NCBI RefSeq assembly: GCF_049852125.1
Contig: NZ_CP187532.1
Location: 248,001-312,000 of the forward strand
DNA from: Senimuribacter sp049852125
GTDB taxonomy: Bacteria; Bacillota; Clostridia; Peptostreptococcales; Anaerovoracaceae
Direction of reading: 5' to 3'
Length of the DNA stretch: 64,000 nt
Part shown: piece after piece, positions 51,441-62,400 of the stretch
Layout of the letters: each line of letters begins with the position of its first letter
How positions within the stretch are numbered: the stretch's first letter is position 1
Translations under genes and position numbers: made by a program
Notes under the pieces: generated by a model
Seen by the model: only the letters and a program-made list of their open reading frames with translations
Told to the model about the DNA's origin: nothing
Databases searched by the model: none

Positions 51441-52829
51441 ATGAGGATAGAGAACGTGATTGACAACACGGGACATAAAGCTGGCAGTCTGTTAGAATAT
51501 TATAAGGCTGTTCTGCTGCTTCTTGCTTTATTCATGTTAACTTTTATAGGTGTGGGCAATATTACATTTGTTGCCCTGATTGGACTGATTCTCTGTATTG
51601 CAGGAATTGGTCAGAAAATAATCAGGATAGATGTATGGATAGTAGCGCCGTTGCTTATGTATAACGGGATAAGCATGGTGTCTTCTTATGTCACGTATGG
51701 TAATATTTATGATGGTTTTGCACCGATGCAAATGATATTGCTTACGATATATCTTTTGGCAGGCAGTCTTGGCAGCGGTGAAATACGTTGGCTGAAACGA
51801 GCGAGTGTTGTTTGGGCTGCAATTGTATCTACGGTGGGTATCTGCGAGTTTGTTTACCTTGCGATAGTGCAGAGCGCATCGAGAATGGAGAGCATCATGG
51901 GAAATCCTAATGCTCTTGGGATTTTTCTTGTTATTGGTTGGTTTGCATTGATGGACTGCAATGAGGAGCAGCCCATAGGAAAATATAGAAATAAACTATT
52001 TTTGCAGAGCTTAGAACCGATCTTGCTGTCTGGCCTTGCATTGACGCTTTCCATGGGCAGTTTTGTTGCTATGGCAGCAGGCGTTGTAGTGATGGCCTTG
52101 TACGAAAAACGTCGCGCTTCATGGCAGAAGACACTGGCGTACATAGGCAGAGTTTTAGCAAAGGCAAGCTATGGCATGGGCATCGGCATATTGATGTACA
52201 TTGCGGCGGACAAGACGGATGCGCCTTGGCTGTGTCTTGTTCTGTTAATATATCTTGTGGCGGCGGCTTTATATTGGCATAGGTTTGAAGACTTTCTGAC
52301 CGCGTATAAAGGAATGGCGAATATAATTGCTGCGTCGGGACTAGTGGTAGCTGTAATGGCGGTACTGATCAGGCCTAGCGCAATCAGTACGTTTGCAGAA
52401 CGAATTGAAATGATTCGTAACGGTTTGGGATATATTACAAAGAACCCGTTGCTTGGAATAGGACCTTATCAATGGCGAGTATTAAATTTGTTTGACGGCG
52501 ATAAATACTTTAACACGTGGCACATACACAATGCTTTGATTCATGTTGGCGTTGAGCTTGGACTTGTAGCAATGGCTATGCTGGTCATAATAGTGATAAG
52601 GTTTTATAGGAAAAAAAGCAGCGCTGTGCAAAAATCTGAGTTTACTGCATTTTTTGTGCATAATTTGATAGATGCCAGCTTCTTTTATTTGAGCATTGTA
52701 TCATTGGTAATAATGACGGAGAAAGATACAGAGAATAGTGCAACTGCCATAAGCGGTATTGCAACGAAGCTGTTCTTCGGCGGAATTGCTGTTTTATTCG
52801 CCTATTTTCTATACTGTTCTTTGATTTGA
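51441..52829 (+). CDS. O-antigen ligase / Wzy-like membrane protein
   Basis: 462 residues with about eleven hydrophobic helices. It has the family's outer-loop features: SIMGNPNALGIFLVIGWFAL and, further on, MIRNGLGYITKNPLLGIGPYQWRVL followed by NTWHIHNALIHVGVELGL, where the His-rich segment corresponds to the H(N)xxL loop of Wzy_C proteins. Such proteins join or polymerise glycans outside the membrane. It is a second member of the family in this window (the other is at 181-1827), without the helical-repeat tail. It starts island B between rplL and rpoB. Its substrate is unknown. Confidence 0.82.
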   Translation: MRIENVIDNTGHKAGSLLEYYKAVLLLLALFMLTFIGVGNITFVALIGLILCIAGIGQKIIRIDVWIVAPLLMYNGISMVSSYVTYGNIYDGFAPMQMILLTIYLLAGSLGSGEIRWLKRASVVWAAIVSTVGICEFVYLAIVQSASRMESIMGNPNALGIFLVIGWFALMDCNEEQPIGKYRNKLFLQSLEPILLSGLALTLSMGSFVAMAAGVVVMALYEKRRASWQKTLAYIGRVLAKASYGMGIGILMYIAADKTDAPWLCLVLLIYLVAAALYWHRFEDFLTAYKGMANIIAASGLVVAVMAVLIRPSAISTFAERIEMIRNGLGYITKNPLLGIGPYQWRVLNLFDGDKYFNTWHIHNALIHVGVELGLVAMAMLVIIVIRFYRKKSSAVQKSEFTAFFVHNLIDASFFYLSIVSLVIMTEKDTENSATAISGIATKLFFGGIAVLFAYFLYCSLI

Positions 52830-52849
52830 CGCGATAGAGGTGTGGTAAG

Positions 52850-53530
52850 ATGCAATTGAAAAAGGCAAAAGAGGGATTCTTGCCGGTATGGATACTGTTA
52901 GCTGTTTTTTTCGTGCTGATAGTAGTCGTCTTAGCTTTGTACTTTATTTCAGCGGCAGGATTGCCTGATAATGTAGGCCGAATATTGAGTGAGGAAGAAC
53001 AGATAGAGGTTATAGAACGAAACAGTCCGCTTACGGAATACGTTTATCTTACAAAAAATGCTGATTTTCCGAGGAATGGGAAAATAGAGAAAATTACAAT
53101 TCATCATATGGCGGGAAATTTCAGTTTGGAGAGACTGGGAGATTCGTTTGCGCAGAGAGATAGAAGGGTTTCGGCTAATTACGGTATTGACAGCAACGGC
53201 AGGATTGCTCTTTATGTAGAAGAGGGTAACAGAGCCTGGACCTCAAGTAATAAGGATAATGACGATGCGGCAGTAACGATAGAGGTTGCTAACGACCAAA
53301 TTGGAACGGATTGGCATGTTAGTGATGCTGCGTATGAAGCCTTAATAAGGCTGTGTGTAGATATATGTAAACGAAATGATATTCCGGAACTAGTATTTAC
53401 AGGAGATGCTGAAGGCAATCTCACATTGCACAGCATGTTTTATAAGGAGACAGAGTGTCCAGGACCATATTTGACCAGCAGAATGCCGGATATTGTTAAC
53501 AGAGTAAATCTCGAACTGAAAAGCAATTGA
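52850..53530 (+). CDS. membrane-anchored N-acetylmuramoyl-L-alanine amidase (PGRP/Amidase_2)
   Basis: 226 residues. An N-terminal membrane helix (about 13-36, WILLAVFFVLIVVVLALYFI) is followed by an Amidase_2 domain. Zinc ligands are visible as His in KITIHHMAGNFSLERLGD, His in LTLHSMFYKETECPGPYL, and Cys in the same segment. VSANYGIDSNGRIALYVEE and AVTIEVANDQ complete the fold. It probably cleaves the amide between muramic acid and the stem peptide at the cell surface. It lies 20 bases after the Wzy-like gene and is likely co-transcribed with it. Confidence 0.9.
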   Translation: MQLKKAKEGFLPVWILLAVFFVLIVVVLALYFISAAGLPDNVGRILSEEEQIEVIERNSPLTEYVYLTKNADFPRNGKIEKITIHHMAGNFSLERLGDSFAQRDRRVSANYGIDSNGRIALYVEEGNRAWTSSNKDNDDAAVTIEVANDQIGTDWHVSDAAYEALIRLCVDICKRNDIPELVFTGDAEGNLTLHSMFYKETECPGPYLTSRMPDIVNRVNLELKSN

Positions 53531-53543
53531 TATTATAACTATT

Positions 53544-53572
53544 TTGAATAATGTGTGCAGACGCATTATATA
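53544..53572 (+). promoter_or_regulatory. predicted promoter of the InlB-repeat protein gene
   Basis: TTGAAT (53544-53549), 17-base spacer, TATATA (53567-53572). A GCGCTT/AAGCGC hairpin (53579-53594) lies in the leader, before AAAGGAG at the ribosome binding site. Confidence 0.55.
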
Positions 53573-53628
53573 TAGATGGCGCTTCGATAAGCGCTGTCAA
53601 AAAATCATAAGGAAAGGAGTTTTTAACG

Positions 53629-55485
53629 ATGTTTAAGAAAAATGCAAAAACGTTTTTCTCTGCTGCCATACTTGTTCTGACAGTCGCTTTAGCGGGAGTG
53701 GTTGTATATGCATACGACCTTGGTGATCTTGGTGCTCATGGCATATATGCTCCGCTGAAGGTTGAAAAGGTTTGGAATGATAAAGGATATGAAAAAGAAC
53801 GTCCAGATTCGATAACCTTTAATGTTGCTGTTGAGAGCGGCGGCGGTTCGTATGGGACAACGTATTCCATTGGGGAGAAAGATGGATGGCGTTGGTCAAC
53901 CAGCGGCAATCTTCTTGGAAACCCTTGCCGGGTTTCTGAGATACCAATGGTGGGATACCGAACAGGATATGAGATTTCACCGGATGGTAATGGATATAAG
54001 GTGACTATTACCAACACATATGATCCGACGAAATATACTGTAACGTATCACGATCTTTTGAAGAAGGAGCAGTTGGTGGAAGGTGAAGAACCGTTTGCAA
54101 ATGAGGCACATAAAGACCTGAGATATAATTCTAAAACACCGGATTATAATGATGGAAATGCGCCGCAGCATACGGGATACAACTTCCAGGGATGGTCGAA
54201 GTATGAAGACTATGCTTGGCCTTATATGGATTCAATCGTTCAAAATGATCAGGACTATTGGGCCATTTGGACTAAGACATACACCATAACCTATGTAGAT
54301 GGTGTAGAGGATGAGGAAGTCTTTGCTGATCAGAAGCATCCTGTTGAAGTCAAAGTTACACCGACGCTTGACCGTTATGTTTATACACCGCGCTTCGAAG
54401 GCGCTAACGGAAGTCGTGAACCAGCTCGTGAGGGATATGAGTTTACTGGTTGGACGCCTAAAGTCGACACTTTCGTGACGGGAGATAAGACGTATACTGC
54501 AACCTGGAAAAAGACGGATAAGAAATACACCGTCACCTATAAGGATAGTTTGACAGCAGATGAGTTGAAAGAAGGAGAAGAACCGTTTGAGACGGAGGTT
54601 CACAAGGACATTCTTCACAACGCGAGAACGCCGGAGTATAACAACGGTATTGAACCAAAGCACGAAGGATATAAGTTTGCTGGTTGGTATCCGACAGTAT
54701 ACGACTATGTAACAAAAGATATGACCTATGAAGCATGGTGGGTGGAAGCGTATACTGTAACGTATACGGACGGTGTTGAAGATGAAGAAGTTTTCGAGGA
54801 TCAGGTATATCCTAATTGTGGATATGGCGACGAGACACCGGCATTCCATTGGAATCCTGTAACGCGTATGTTTACGGCTGCAAGTGGTGAGACCGCGGAT
54901 ATTCCGGTTCGTGAAGGATATAAGTTCACGGGTTGGACTCCAGAAGTTGATCCTTATGTATATGGAAACGCTGTTTATACGGCCACCTGGGAAAAAGATA
55001 AAGATCCGGAACCGACTACGCCAACTACACCGGTTACACCGATTTATTATACTGTAACCTATACGGACGGCGTAGAGGGTGAAGAAGTCTTTGCTGATCA
55101 GGTTACAGATAAGCTGGTCTATGGAACCAAGACGCCGGAATTCGCAGGCGAGCCGCTTCGTGACGGTTATACCTTTGAAGGATGGACGCCGGTTGTAGCT
55201 GACTTGGTAACGGGTAATGCAATTTATACTGCGACATGGAAACCGGTTGAGAATCTGGATGAACCGGATGTTCCATTGAGCCCGGGCATTACACTGCCGC
55301 CGGATGAATTTCTGGACGATCCAGAAACGCCGCTTGGTCCAGCGCCGAAGCTGACTGACGATGTCGATGATCCGGATCAGCCGAAGACAGGTGATGAGAT
55401 GCCGCTTATGGATCTTGCAGGCATTATGATTATTGCCATTGGCGCTTTAGGAGCAGTCTGTCTGACAAGAAGAAAACACTCTTAA
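53629..55485 (+). CDS. sortase-anchored surface protein with five InlB-type repeats
   Basis: 618 residues with a signal peptide (about 1-30). Residues about 40-130 form a Cna-B-like beta domain (KVEKVWNDKGYEKERPDSIT, KVTITNTYDPTK). Five InlB/Listeria-Bacteroides repeats of about 70-100 residues start near 135, 218, 300, 375 and 474, each with YTVTY or YTITY at the start and a G(W)TP / YTATW-type end. The C terminus is a cell-wall sorting signal: QPKTGDE (about 584-590), a hydrophobic helix and RRKHS. Sortase would cut after Thr and link it to peptidoglycan. Adhesion is the usual role of such proteins (inference). No sortase gene lies in the window. Confidence 0.9.
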   Translation: MFKKNAKTFFSAAILVLTVALAGVVVYAYDLGDLGAHGIYAPLKVEKVWNDKGYEKERPDSITFNVAVESGGGSYGTTYSIGEKDGWRWSTSGNLLGNPCRVSEIPMVGYRTGYEISPDGNGYKVTITNTYDPTKYTVTYHDLLKKEQLVEGEEPFANEAHKDLRYNSKTPDYNDGNAPQHTGYNFQGWSKYEDYAWPYMDSIVQNDQDYWAIWTKTYTITYVDGVEDEEVFADQKHPVEVKVTPTLDRYVYTPRFEGANGSREPAREGYEFTGWTPKVDTFVTGDKTYTATWKKTDKKYTVTYKDSLTADELKEGEEPFETEVHKDILHNARTPEYNNGIEPKHEGYKFAGWYPTVYDYVTKDMTYEAWWVEAYTVTYTDGVEDEEVFEDQVYPNCGYGDETPAFHWNPVTRMFTAASGETADIPVREGYKFTGWTPEVDPYVYGNAVYTATWEKDKDPEPTTPTTPVTPIYYTVTYTDGVEGEEVFADQVTDKLVYGTKTPEFAGEPLRDGYTFEGWTPVVADLVTGNAIYTATWKPVENLDEPDVPLSPGITLPPDEFLDDPETPLGPAPKLTDDVDDPDQPKTGDEMPLMDLAGIMIIAIGALGAVCLTRRKHS

Positions 55486-55647
55486 TAAGTAATAGACGAG
55501 GATGACAGAATCCTCATTCGATCCATGGAAAGGAGCTGTGAGCAGGAAAGCTGCGAGCGGCTTCTTTTCATTTTCCCTTGTTCCGAAGCTTTTGAGGATA
55601 GAATGCTGTGATCTATTGATCAAAAACCAAAATATTTCCAAAATTGC

Positions 55648-55676
55648 TTGACAAGTTGACTTGTTCATGGTATCAT
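55648..55676 (+). promoter_or_regulatory. predicted promoter of rpoB-rpoC
   Basis: Perfect TTGACA (55648-55653), 17-base spacer, TATCAT (55671-55676), 49 bases before the rpoB ATG. It gives rpoBC its own start after the interruption. Confidence 0.7.
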
Positions 55677-55725
55677 AATAGACTGCCACGCAAATGTAAA
55701 CTGTTGAATATAAGGAGTGATAAAC

Positions 55726-58700
55726 ATGCCAAAACCTATTAAAGTAGGTAGAAAAGAACGTATGACTTTCTCTAAAATCAATGAAGTTGGCACTATGCCG
55801 AATTTGATTGACATTCAGACGAGTTCTTATGACTGGTTCGTGAAAGAAGGTCTGCGGGAAGTCTTTGACGACATCTCCCCGATAAGAGATTATGCAGATA
55901 ATCTTATTTTAGAATTCATTGATTACTCCCTGAACGACCCTCCGAAGTATGAGCAGGAGGAGTGCAAGGAGAGAGATGTAACATACGCAGCTCCACTGAA
56001 AGTCAGAGTACGACTTGTAAACAAGGAAACAGGTGAAGTAAAAGAACAAGAGGTATTTATGGGAGATTTCCCTCTGATGACAGAGAAGGGAACTTTCATC
56101 TATAATGGCGCGGAACGTGTTATCGTAACGCAGCTGGTTCGTTCTCCTGGACCTTATTACAGCGTAGAGACGGATAAATCCAACAATAAGCTCTATTCCA
56201 CGCAGATCATTCCGAATCGTGGGGCATGGCTGGAATATGAGACTGACTCCAATGAAATTATCTCTGTCAGAGTTGACCGTACCAGAAAGCAACCGCTTAC
56301 TACGTTGCTGCGAGCTTTGGGAATATCCTCTGATAAGGAGATCATAGATATCTTCGGCGAAGATAACAGATTGCTGAAGACATTAGAAAAGGATACTACC
56401 AACGATTACGAAAGTGGTCTGAAGGAAATATATAAGAAGCTGAGACCTGGCGAACCGCCTACTGTAGACAGTGCAAAGTCTCTGCTTAATTCGCTGTTTT
56501 TTGACGCAAAGAGGTACGATCTGGCCAAGGTGGGCAGATATAAGTATAATAAAAAACTGGGTTTAGCCAACAGACTGGCTGAAGCGGTAGCTGCACAGGA
56601 CATTATCGATCCGAATACAGGGGAAATTCTGGCAGAGGCAGGTCAGAAAATCAGCAGAGCTCTGGCGATGCAGATCGAAGATGCAGGCGTAGATTTTGTG
56701 ATGGTATATGCCAGAGATGACGAAAGCCGTACAACGAAAGTGATCGGTAACCGTTTTGTAAGGCTTGCTAACTATGTGGAATTTGACGTTACAGAATTAA
56801 AAGTAGCAGATAAGGTGTTTTACCCTGTTCTGATGGAGATCTTGCAGCAGTGTGAAGATCAGGAACAGTTGAAAGAAATGCTGGTTGAAAGAAAAAACGA
56901 TCTGTCGCCAAAGCACATTATCATGGAGGACATCATCGCCTCTGTCAGCTATATTCTGAATTTGAATTATGGTATCGGTAATACTGATGATATCGACCAT
57001 CTGGGCAACAGACGTCTGCGTACTGTAGGTGAATTGCTGCAGAACCAGTTCCGTATTGGTCTTGCCAGGATGGAAAGAGTCGTAAAAGAGAGAATGACCA
57101 TTCAGGATATCGAGGTTACTACGCCGCAGGCTTTGATGAATATCAGACCTGTTACAGCTGCGATTAAGGAATTCTTTGGAAGCTCCCAGCTGTCTCAGTT
57201 TATGGACCAGAACAATCCTCTGGCGGAGCTGACACACAAGAGAAGACTGTCGGCGCTTGGACCTGGCGGTCTTTCCAGAGAAAGAGCGGGCTTCGAGGTA
57301 CGTGACGTACACCATTCACATTACGGCAGAATGTGTCCAATTGAAACGCCGGAAGGTCCGAATATCGGTCTGATCGGATCATTGACAACCTATGGAATTG
57401 TCAACGACTATGGATTCATTGAAACACCGTATAGAGTTGTAGATAAGGAAACAGGTATCGTAACGGATAAAATTCGTTATATTACAGCTGATGAGGAAGA
57501 ATTGTTGATTATCGCACAGGCCAATGAACCTCTGGACGAGGAAGGCCATTTTGTCAACGCCAAGGTTGCTGCCAGAGGTGTAGGCGGAGAAATTGCTATG
57601 TTTGCCAGAGAAGTGGTAGATATGATGGACGTATCGCCGAAGCAGGTAGTATCTGTAGCGACAGCGATGATTCCTTTCCTGGAAAATGACGACGCGAACC
57701 GTGCGTTGATGGGTTCTAACATGCAGCGTCAGGCAGTACCACTTTTGGTATCGGAAGCGCCTTTTGTCGGAACAGGTATGGAATATAAGGCGGCAAGAGA
57801 CTCCGGGGTTGTAATTCTGGCGAAACATGCCGGTACGATTGAGTTTGTCGATGCTGAAAGAATTGCGATCAGGAGAGACGAAGATAACGGCCTGGATGAA
57901 TATAAGCTGTTAAAGTTTAAACGGTCCAATCAGGGAACATGTATTAACCAAAGACCGATTGTCAGCCATGGTGAACACGTGGAGACCGGTGAGGTTATCG
58001 CTGACGGACCTTCTACAGATATGGGTGAAATCGCATTGGGTAAGAATTTGCTCATCGGTTTCATGACATGGGAAGGCTACAACTACGAGGATGCTATTAT
58101 CCTGAATGAAAGACTTTTGATGGAAGACGTGCTGACGTCTCTGCATATCGTAGAGTACGAGGCGGAAGCCAGAGACACTAAGCTTGGGCCTGAGGAGATC
58201 ACCAGGGATATTCCTAACGTAGGTGACGACGCTCTGAAGGATTTGGATGAGGAAGGCATTATCCGCGTTGGAGCGGAGGTTGAAGCTACCGACATTTTAG
58301 TAGGAAAAGTTACACCGAAGGGTGAAAATGATCTAAGCGCCGAAGAACGTCTGTTGAGGGCAATCTTTGGAGAAAAAGCAAGAGAGGTAAGAGATACTTC
58401 CCTGCGCGTACCTCATGGCGAAACAGGTATCGTAGTGGAAGTGCGTATCTTCTCCAGAGAGAATGGCGATGAATTACCGCCGGGTGTAAATAAGCTAGTT
58501 AGATGCTATATTGCAACAAAGAGGAAGATCAACGTCGGCGATAAGATGGCCGGACGTCATGGAAACAAGGGTGTTATTTCCCGAATTTTACCGGAAGAAG
58601 ATATGCCGTTTAAGGAAGACGGAGAACCGCTTCAGGTTATGCTGAATCCTCTTGGCGTACCTTCTCGTATGAACGTCGGACAGGTGCTGGAGGTTCATTT

Positions 58701-59403
58701 GGGACTGGCCGCGAAGACAAAGGATTGGTATATTGCTACACCGGTATTTGACGGCGCCACGGAGAAGGACATCAGAGAGCTGCTGGTCGACTGCGGTTTT
58801 TCAGAAACAGGTAAGCTGCGACTTCGAGACGGTCGTACCGGTGAATGGTTTGACAGTCCGGTTACCGTAGGATATATGTATATGCTGAAGCTCCACCATT
58901 TGGTAGACGATAAGATTCACGCCAGAAGTACAGGTCCGTATTCTCTGGTAACGCAGCAGCCGTTGGGTGGTAAAGCACAGTTTGGCGGACAGCGTTTTGG
59001 AGAAATGGAAGTATGGGCGCTGGAAGCTTATGGCGCGGCATATACCTTGCAGGAAATTTTGACGGTGAAGTCTGACGATATTGTAGGTAGAGTACAGACT
59101 TATGAAGCCATCGTCAAAGGTGAGAATATTCCGGAACCTGGAATTCCTGAGTCTTTCAAGGTATTGATTAAAGAAATGCAGTCTCTGGCGCTGGATGTCA
59201 GGGTGCTGACCGAGGATAATGAAGAAATTCAGATTAAGGAAGTATCTGAATATGACGATGTTTCCGGTATTGACGGAATCATGGAAGTTGATACAGAGCT
59301 TGAGGAAAGTGAAGAAAAATTGTTTGCAGAGGGCTTTACTGAAGAAACCCCCGATGACGACGATATGATGGCAAGTAACTTTGCAGATGATGAGTTATTT
59401 TAA
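55726..59403 (+). CDS. rpoB: RNA polymerase beta subunit
   Basis: 1225 residues. I start at ATG 55726, 8 bases after AAGGAG; a GTG at 55717 overlaps that site. Conserved beta regions are complete: EKGTFIYNGAERVIVTQLVRS, the rifampicin-pocket region GSSQLSQFMDQNNPLAELTHKRRLSALGPGGLSRERA, GLIGSLTTYG, the MTWEGYNYEDAIILNE segment, KMAGRHGNKGVISRILPEEDMPF and GGKAQFGGQRFGEMEVWALEAYGA. It forms half of the polymerase catalytic cleft. The rifampicin-pocket residues look wild type. The tail is acidic. It is co-transcribed with rpoC, 17 bases downstream. Confidence 0.98.
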   Translation: MPKPIKVGRKERMTFSKINEVGTMPNLIDIQTSSYDWFVKEGLREVFDDISPIRDYADNLILEFIDYSLNDPPKYEQEECKERDVTYAAPLKVRVRLVNKETGEVKEQEVFMGDFPLMTEKGTFIYNGAERVIVTQLVRSPGPYYSVETDKSNNKLYSTQIIPNRGAWLEYETDSNEIISVRVDRTRKQPLTTLLRALGISSDKEIIDIFGEDNRLLKTLEKDTTNDYESGLKEIYKKLRPGEPPTVDSAKSLLNSLFFDAKRYDLAKVGRYKYNKKLGLANRLAEAVAAQDIIDPNTGEILAEAGQKISRALAMQIEDAGVDFVMVYARDDESRTTKVIGNRFVRLANYVEFDVTELKVADKVFYPVLMEILQQCEDQEQLKEMLVERKNDLSPKHIIMEDIIASVSYILNLNYGIGNTDDIDHLGNRRLRTVGELLQNQFRIGLARMERVVKERMTIQDIEVTTPQALMNIRPVTAAIKEFFGSSQLSQFMDQNNPLAELTHKRRLSALGPGGLSRERAGFEVRDVHHSHYGRMCPIETPEGPNIGLIGSLTTYGIVNDYGFIETPYRVVDKETGIVTDKIRYITADEEELLIIAQANEPLDEEGHFVNAKVAARGVGGEIAMFAREVVDMMDVSPKQVVSVATAMIPFLENDDANRALMGSNMQRQAVPLLVSEAPFVGTGMEYKAARDSGVVILAKHAGTIEFVDAERIAIRRDEDNGLDEYKLLKFKRSNQGTCINQRPIVSHGEHVETGEVIADGPSTDMGEIALGKNLLIGFMTWEGYNYEDAIILNERLLMEDVLTSLHIVEYEAEARDTKLGPEEITRDIPNVGDDALKDLDEEGIIRVGAEVEATDILVGKVTPKGENDLSAEERLLRAIFGEKAREVRDTSLRVPHGETGIVVEVRIFSRENGDELPPGVNKLVRCYIATKRKINVGDKMAGRHGNKGVISRILPEEDMPFKEDGEPLQVMLNPLGVPSRMNVGQVLEVHLGLAAKTKDWYIATPVFDGATEKDIRELLVDCGFSETGKLRLRDGRTGEWFDSPVTVGYMYMLKLHHLVDDKIHARSTGPYSLVTQQPLGGKAQFGGQRFGEMEVWALEAYGAAYTLQEILTVKSDDIVGRVQTYEAIVKGENIPEPGIPESFKVLIKEMQSLALDVRVLTEDNEEIQIKEVSEYDDVSGIDGIMEVDTELEESEEKLFAEGFTEETPDDDDMMASNFADDELF

Positions 59404-59420
59404 GAAAGGGGAGAAAATCT

Positions 59421-62400
59421 TTGACTGAGAATGTAAATAGAACCACAAACAATTTCGAATTGCATAATTTCGAATCTTTACAGATCAAACTGGCTTCCAC
59501 AGAAAAGATTCTGGAATGGTCACACGGCGAAGTTACGAAACCGGAGACGATCAATTACAGAACGCTGAAGCCGGAAAAAGATGGCCTTTACTGTGAGAGG
59601 ATTTTCGGACCTACAAAAGACTGGGAATGCCATTGCGGAAAATATAAGAGAATCAGATATAAGGGAATTGTTTGTGACCGCTGCGGCGTAGAGGTTACAA
59701 AAGCCAAGGTAAGACGTGAGAGAATGGGTCACATTAAGCTTGCGGCGCCGGTTTCTCATATTTGGTATTTTAAAGGGATTCCATCCAGAATGGGACTTAT
59801 TCTGGATATTACGCCTAGAAATTTGGAAAAGGTACTGTATTTTGCAGCCTATATCGTTACAGATCCGGGCGAAACAGATTTGGGATACAAAGAAATCCTG
59901 ACGGAGATGCAGTACAGAGAAGCTAAGGATAAGTATGGAAGCAGTTTTAAGGCGGCTATGGGAGCTGAGGCTGTCAGAGAGCTTTTGTCTCAGATTGATC
60001 TGGACGCTTTGTCTGCTGATCTGCGTGAGAAGCTGAAAGGCGCTTCCGGACAGAAGAAGATTAGAATCGTCAGACGTCTGGAGGTGGTAGAAGCGCTGCG
60101 AATCTCCGGAAACCGTCCTGAGTGGATGGTGTTGGAGGTTATTCCTGTAATTCCACCGGATCTGCGCCCTATGGTACAGCTGGATGGCGGCAGATTTGCA
60201 ACATCGGATTTAAACGATCTGTATAGAAGAGTTATCAATAGAAATAACAGATTAAATCGTTTGCTGGAGCTCGGCGCGCCTGATATTATCGTTAGAAATG
60301 AAAAGAGAATGCTGCAGGAAGCAGTTGATTCTCTGATTGACAACGGTAGGAGAGGAAGACCGGTTACCGGTCCTGGTTCCAGACCTCTGAAATCCCTGTC
60401 CGATATGCTAAAGGGTAAACAGGGAAGATTCAGACAGAATTTACTGGGTAAGCGTGTTGATTACTCGGGACGTTCTGTAATCGTTGTTGGACCGGAGCTA
60501 AAATTCTATCAGTGCGGCTTGCCTAAGAAAATGGCGCTGGAGCTTTTCAAGCCTTTCATTATGAAGGAGTTGGTAGAGCAGGGATATGCTCATAACATCA
60601 AAAACGCTAAGAGAATGGTAGAAAAGGTACGGCCGGAAGTCTGGGATGTACTGGAAGACGTCATCAAAGAGCATCCGGTTATGCTGAACCGTGCACCGAC
60701 GCTGCACCGCCTGGGTATTCAGGCGTTTGAGCCGGTTTTGGTCGAAGGCAAGGCTATCAAATTGCATCCGTTGGTATGTACCGCGTTTAACGCTGACTTT
60801 GACGGCGACCAAATGGCTGTGCATCTGCCGTTGTCCGTAGAGGCTCAGGCGGAAGCAAGATTCCTGATGCTGTCTGTCAATAATATTTTGGCGCCAAAGG
60901 ATGGTTCGCCGATCACTACGCCGACGCAGGATATGATTCTTGGAGCATACTATCTGACTTACCCTGGTACCTGCAAAAAGGTAGAGGTTATCAATGGTAA
61001 AGAGAAGGTATCCTACGATAAAGATGAGTTTAATGACAAAAAAGCTGCGGATGCTCACAAAGCCGCAGGCTATGAGCGCGTGCCTGAAAGAGGCGATGGC
61101 AAAGTCTTTACCGATCTGGATGAGATGCTGATGGCGTATCAGGATGATATTATTGATATTCACGCTAAGGTTAGAGTGAGAATGTACAAGGATGAAAATG
61201 ATCACAGAGGACATCTGGTAGAGTCCACTGTAGGCAGATTCATTTATAACCAGCAGATTCCACAGGATCTGGGATTTGTTGACAGGGATACAGATCCATA
61301 TTCCCTGGAAGTTGATTTCCTGTGTGATAAGAAGAAGCTGGGAGCGATCATTGATAAGTGCTATAAGGCGCACGGCAATACCGGAACGGTTATTATGCTT
61401 GATTATATCAAGGATATGGGCTATAAATATTCTACGAAAGCCGCCATTACGATCGGTATTGACGATATGAAGATTCCTGATAATAAGTGGGATATCGTAG
61501 CAGAATCCCAGAAGGAAGTCGACAAATATGAAAAAGCGTACAGAATGGGCTTGATCTCCAATTCTGAAAGATATGATAAGGTTATCGAGATCTGGAATAA
61601 AACTACAGATGATGTTGCGGACGCGCTGATGGATTCACTGGAGCCACAGAATAATCTGAACATCATGGCTACGTCCGGCGCTCGAGGCAGTAAAAATCAG
61701 ATCAGACAGGTTGGAGGCATGCGTGGTCTGATGGCTAATGCAACCGGTAAGACCGTAGAAATTCCAATTAAGGCGAATTTCCGTGAGGGACTTTCCATTT
61801 TGGAATACTTCATTTCGTCTAATGGCGCTCGTAAAGGTCTTGCTGATACAGCACTTCGTACAGCAGACTCCGGCTACCTGACCAGACGTTTGGTCGACGT
61901 TTCCCATAACGTTATCGTCAGAGAATTTGACTGCGGCACTGACGAGGGCGTGGAAGTAAGAGCTTTCACTGACGGTAAAGAAGTTATTGAGCCATTGAAT
62001 CAGCGTATCGCAGGAAGAACCGCGCTGCTTGACATTGTAAATCCGCAGACTGGAGAAATCATTGTTGAACAGGGCGAAGAAATCAGTGATGAACAGGCTA
62101 TGGACGTAGTAAACTGCGGAATTGAATCCGTAGCGATCCGTTCCGTTATGACTTGCCATTCCAGAACAGGTATCTGTGCAAAGTGTTACGGAAGAAATCT
62201 GGCTACCGGAGAGGAAGTAAACATTGGTGAAGCGGTAGGTATCACAGCGGCACAGTCTATTGGTGAGCCGGGTACGCAGCTGACCATGAGAACATTCCAT
62301 ACCGGCGGTGTAGCAGGTTCTGATATTACACACGGTTTGCCGAGAGTTGAGGAATTGTTCGAGGCAAGAAAGCCAAAGGGACTCGCTGAGATTTGTGAAG

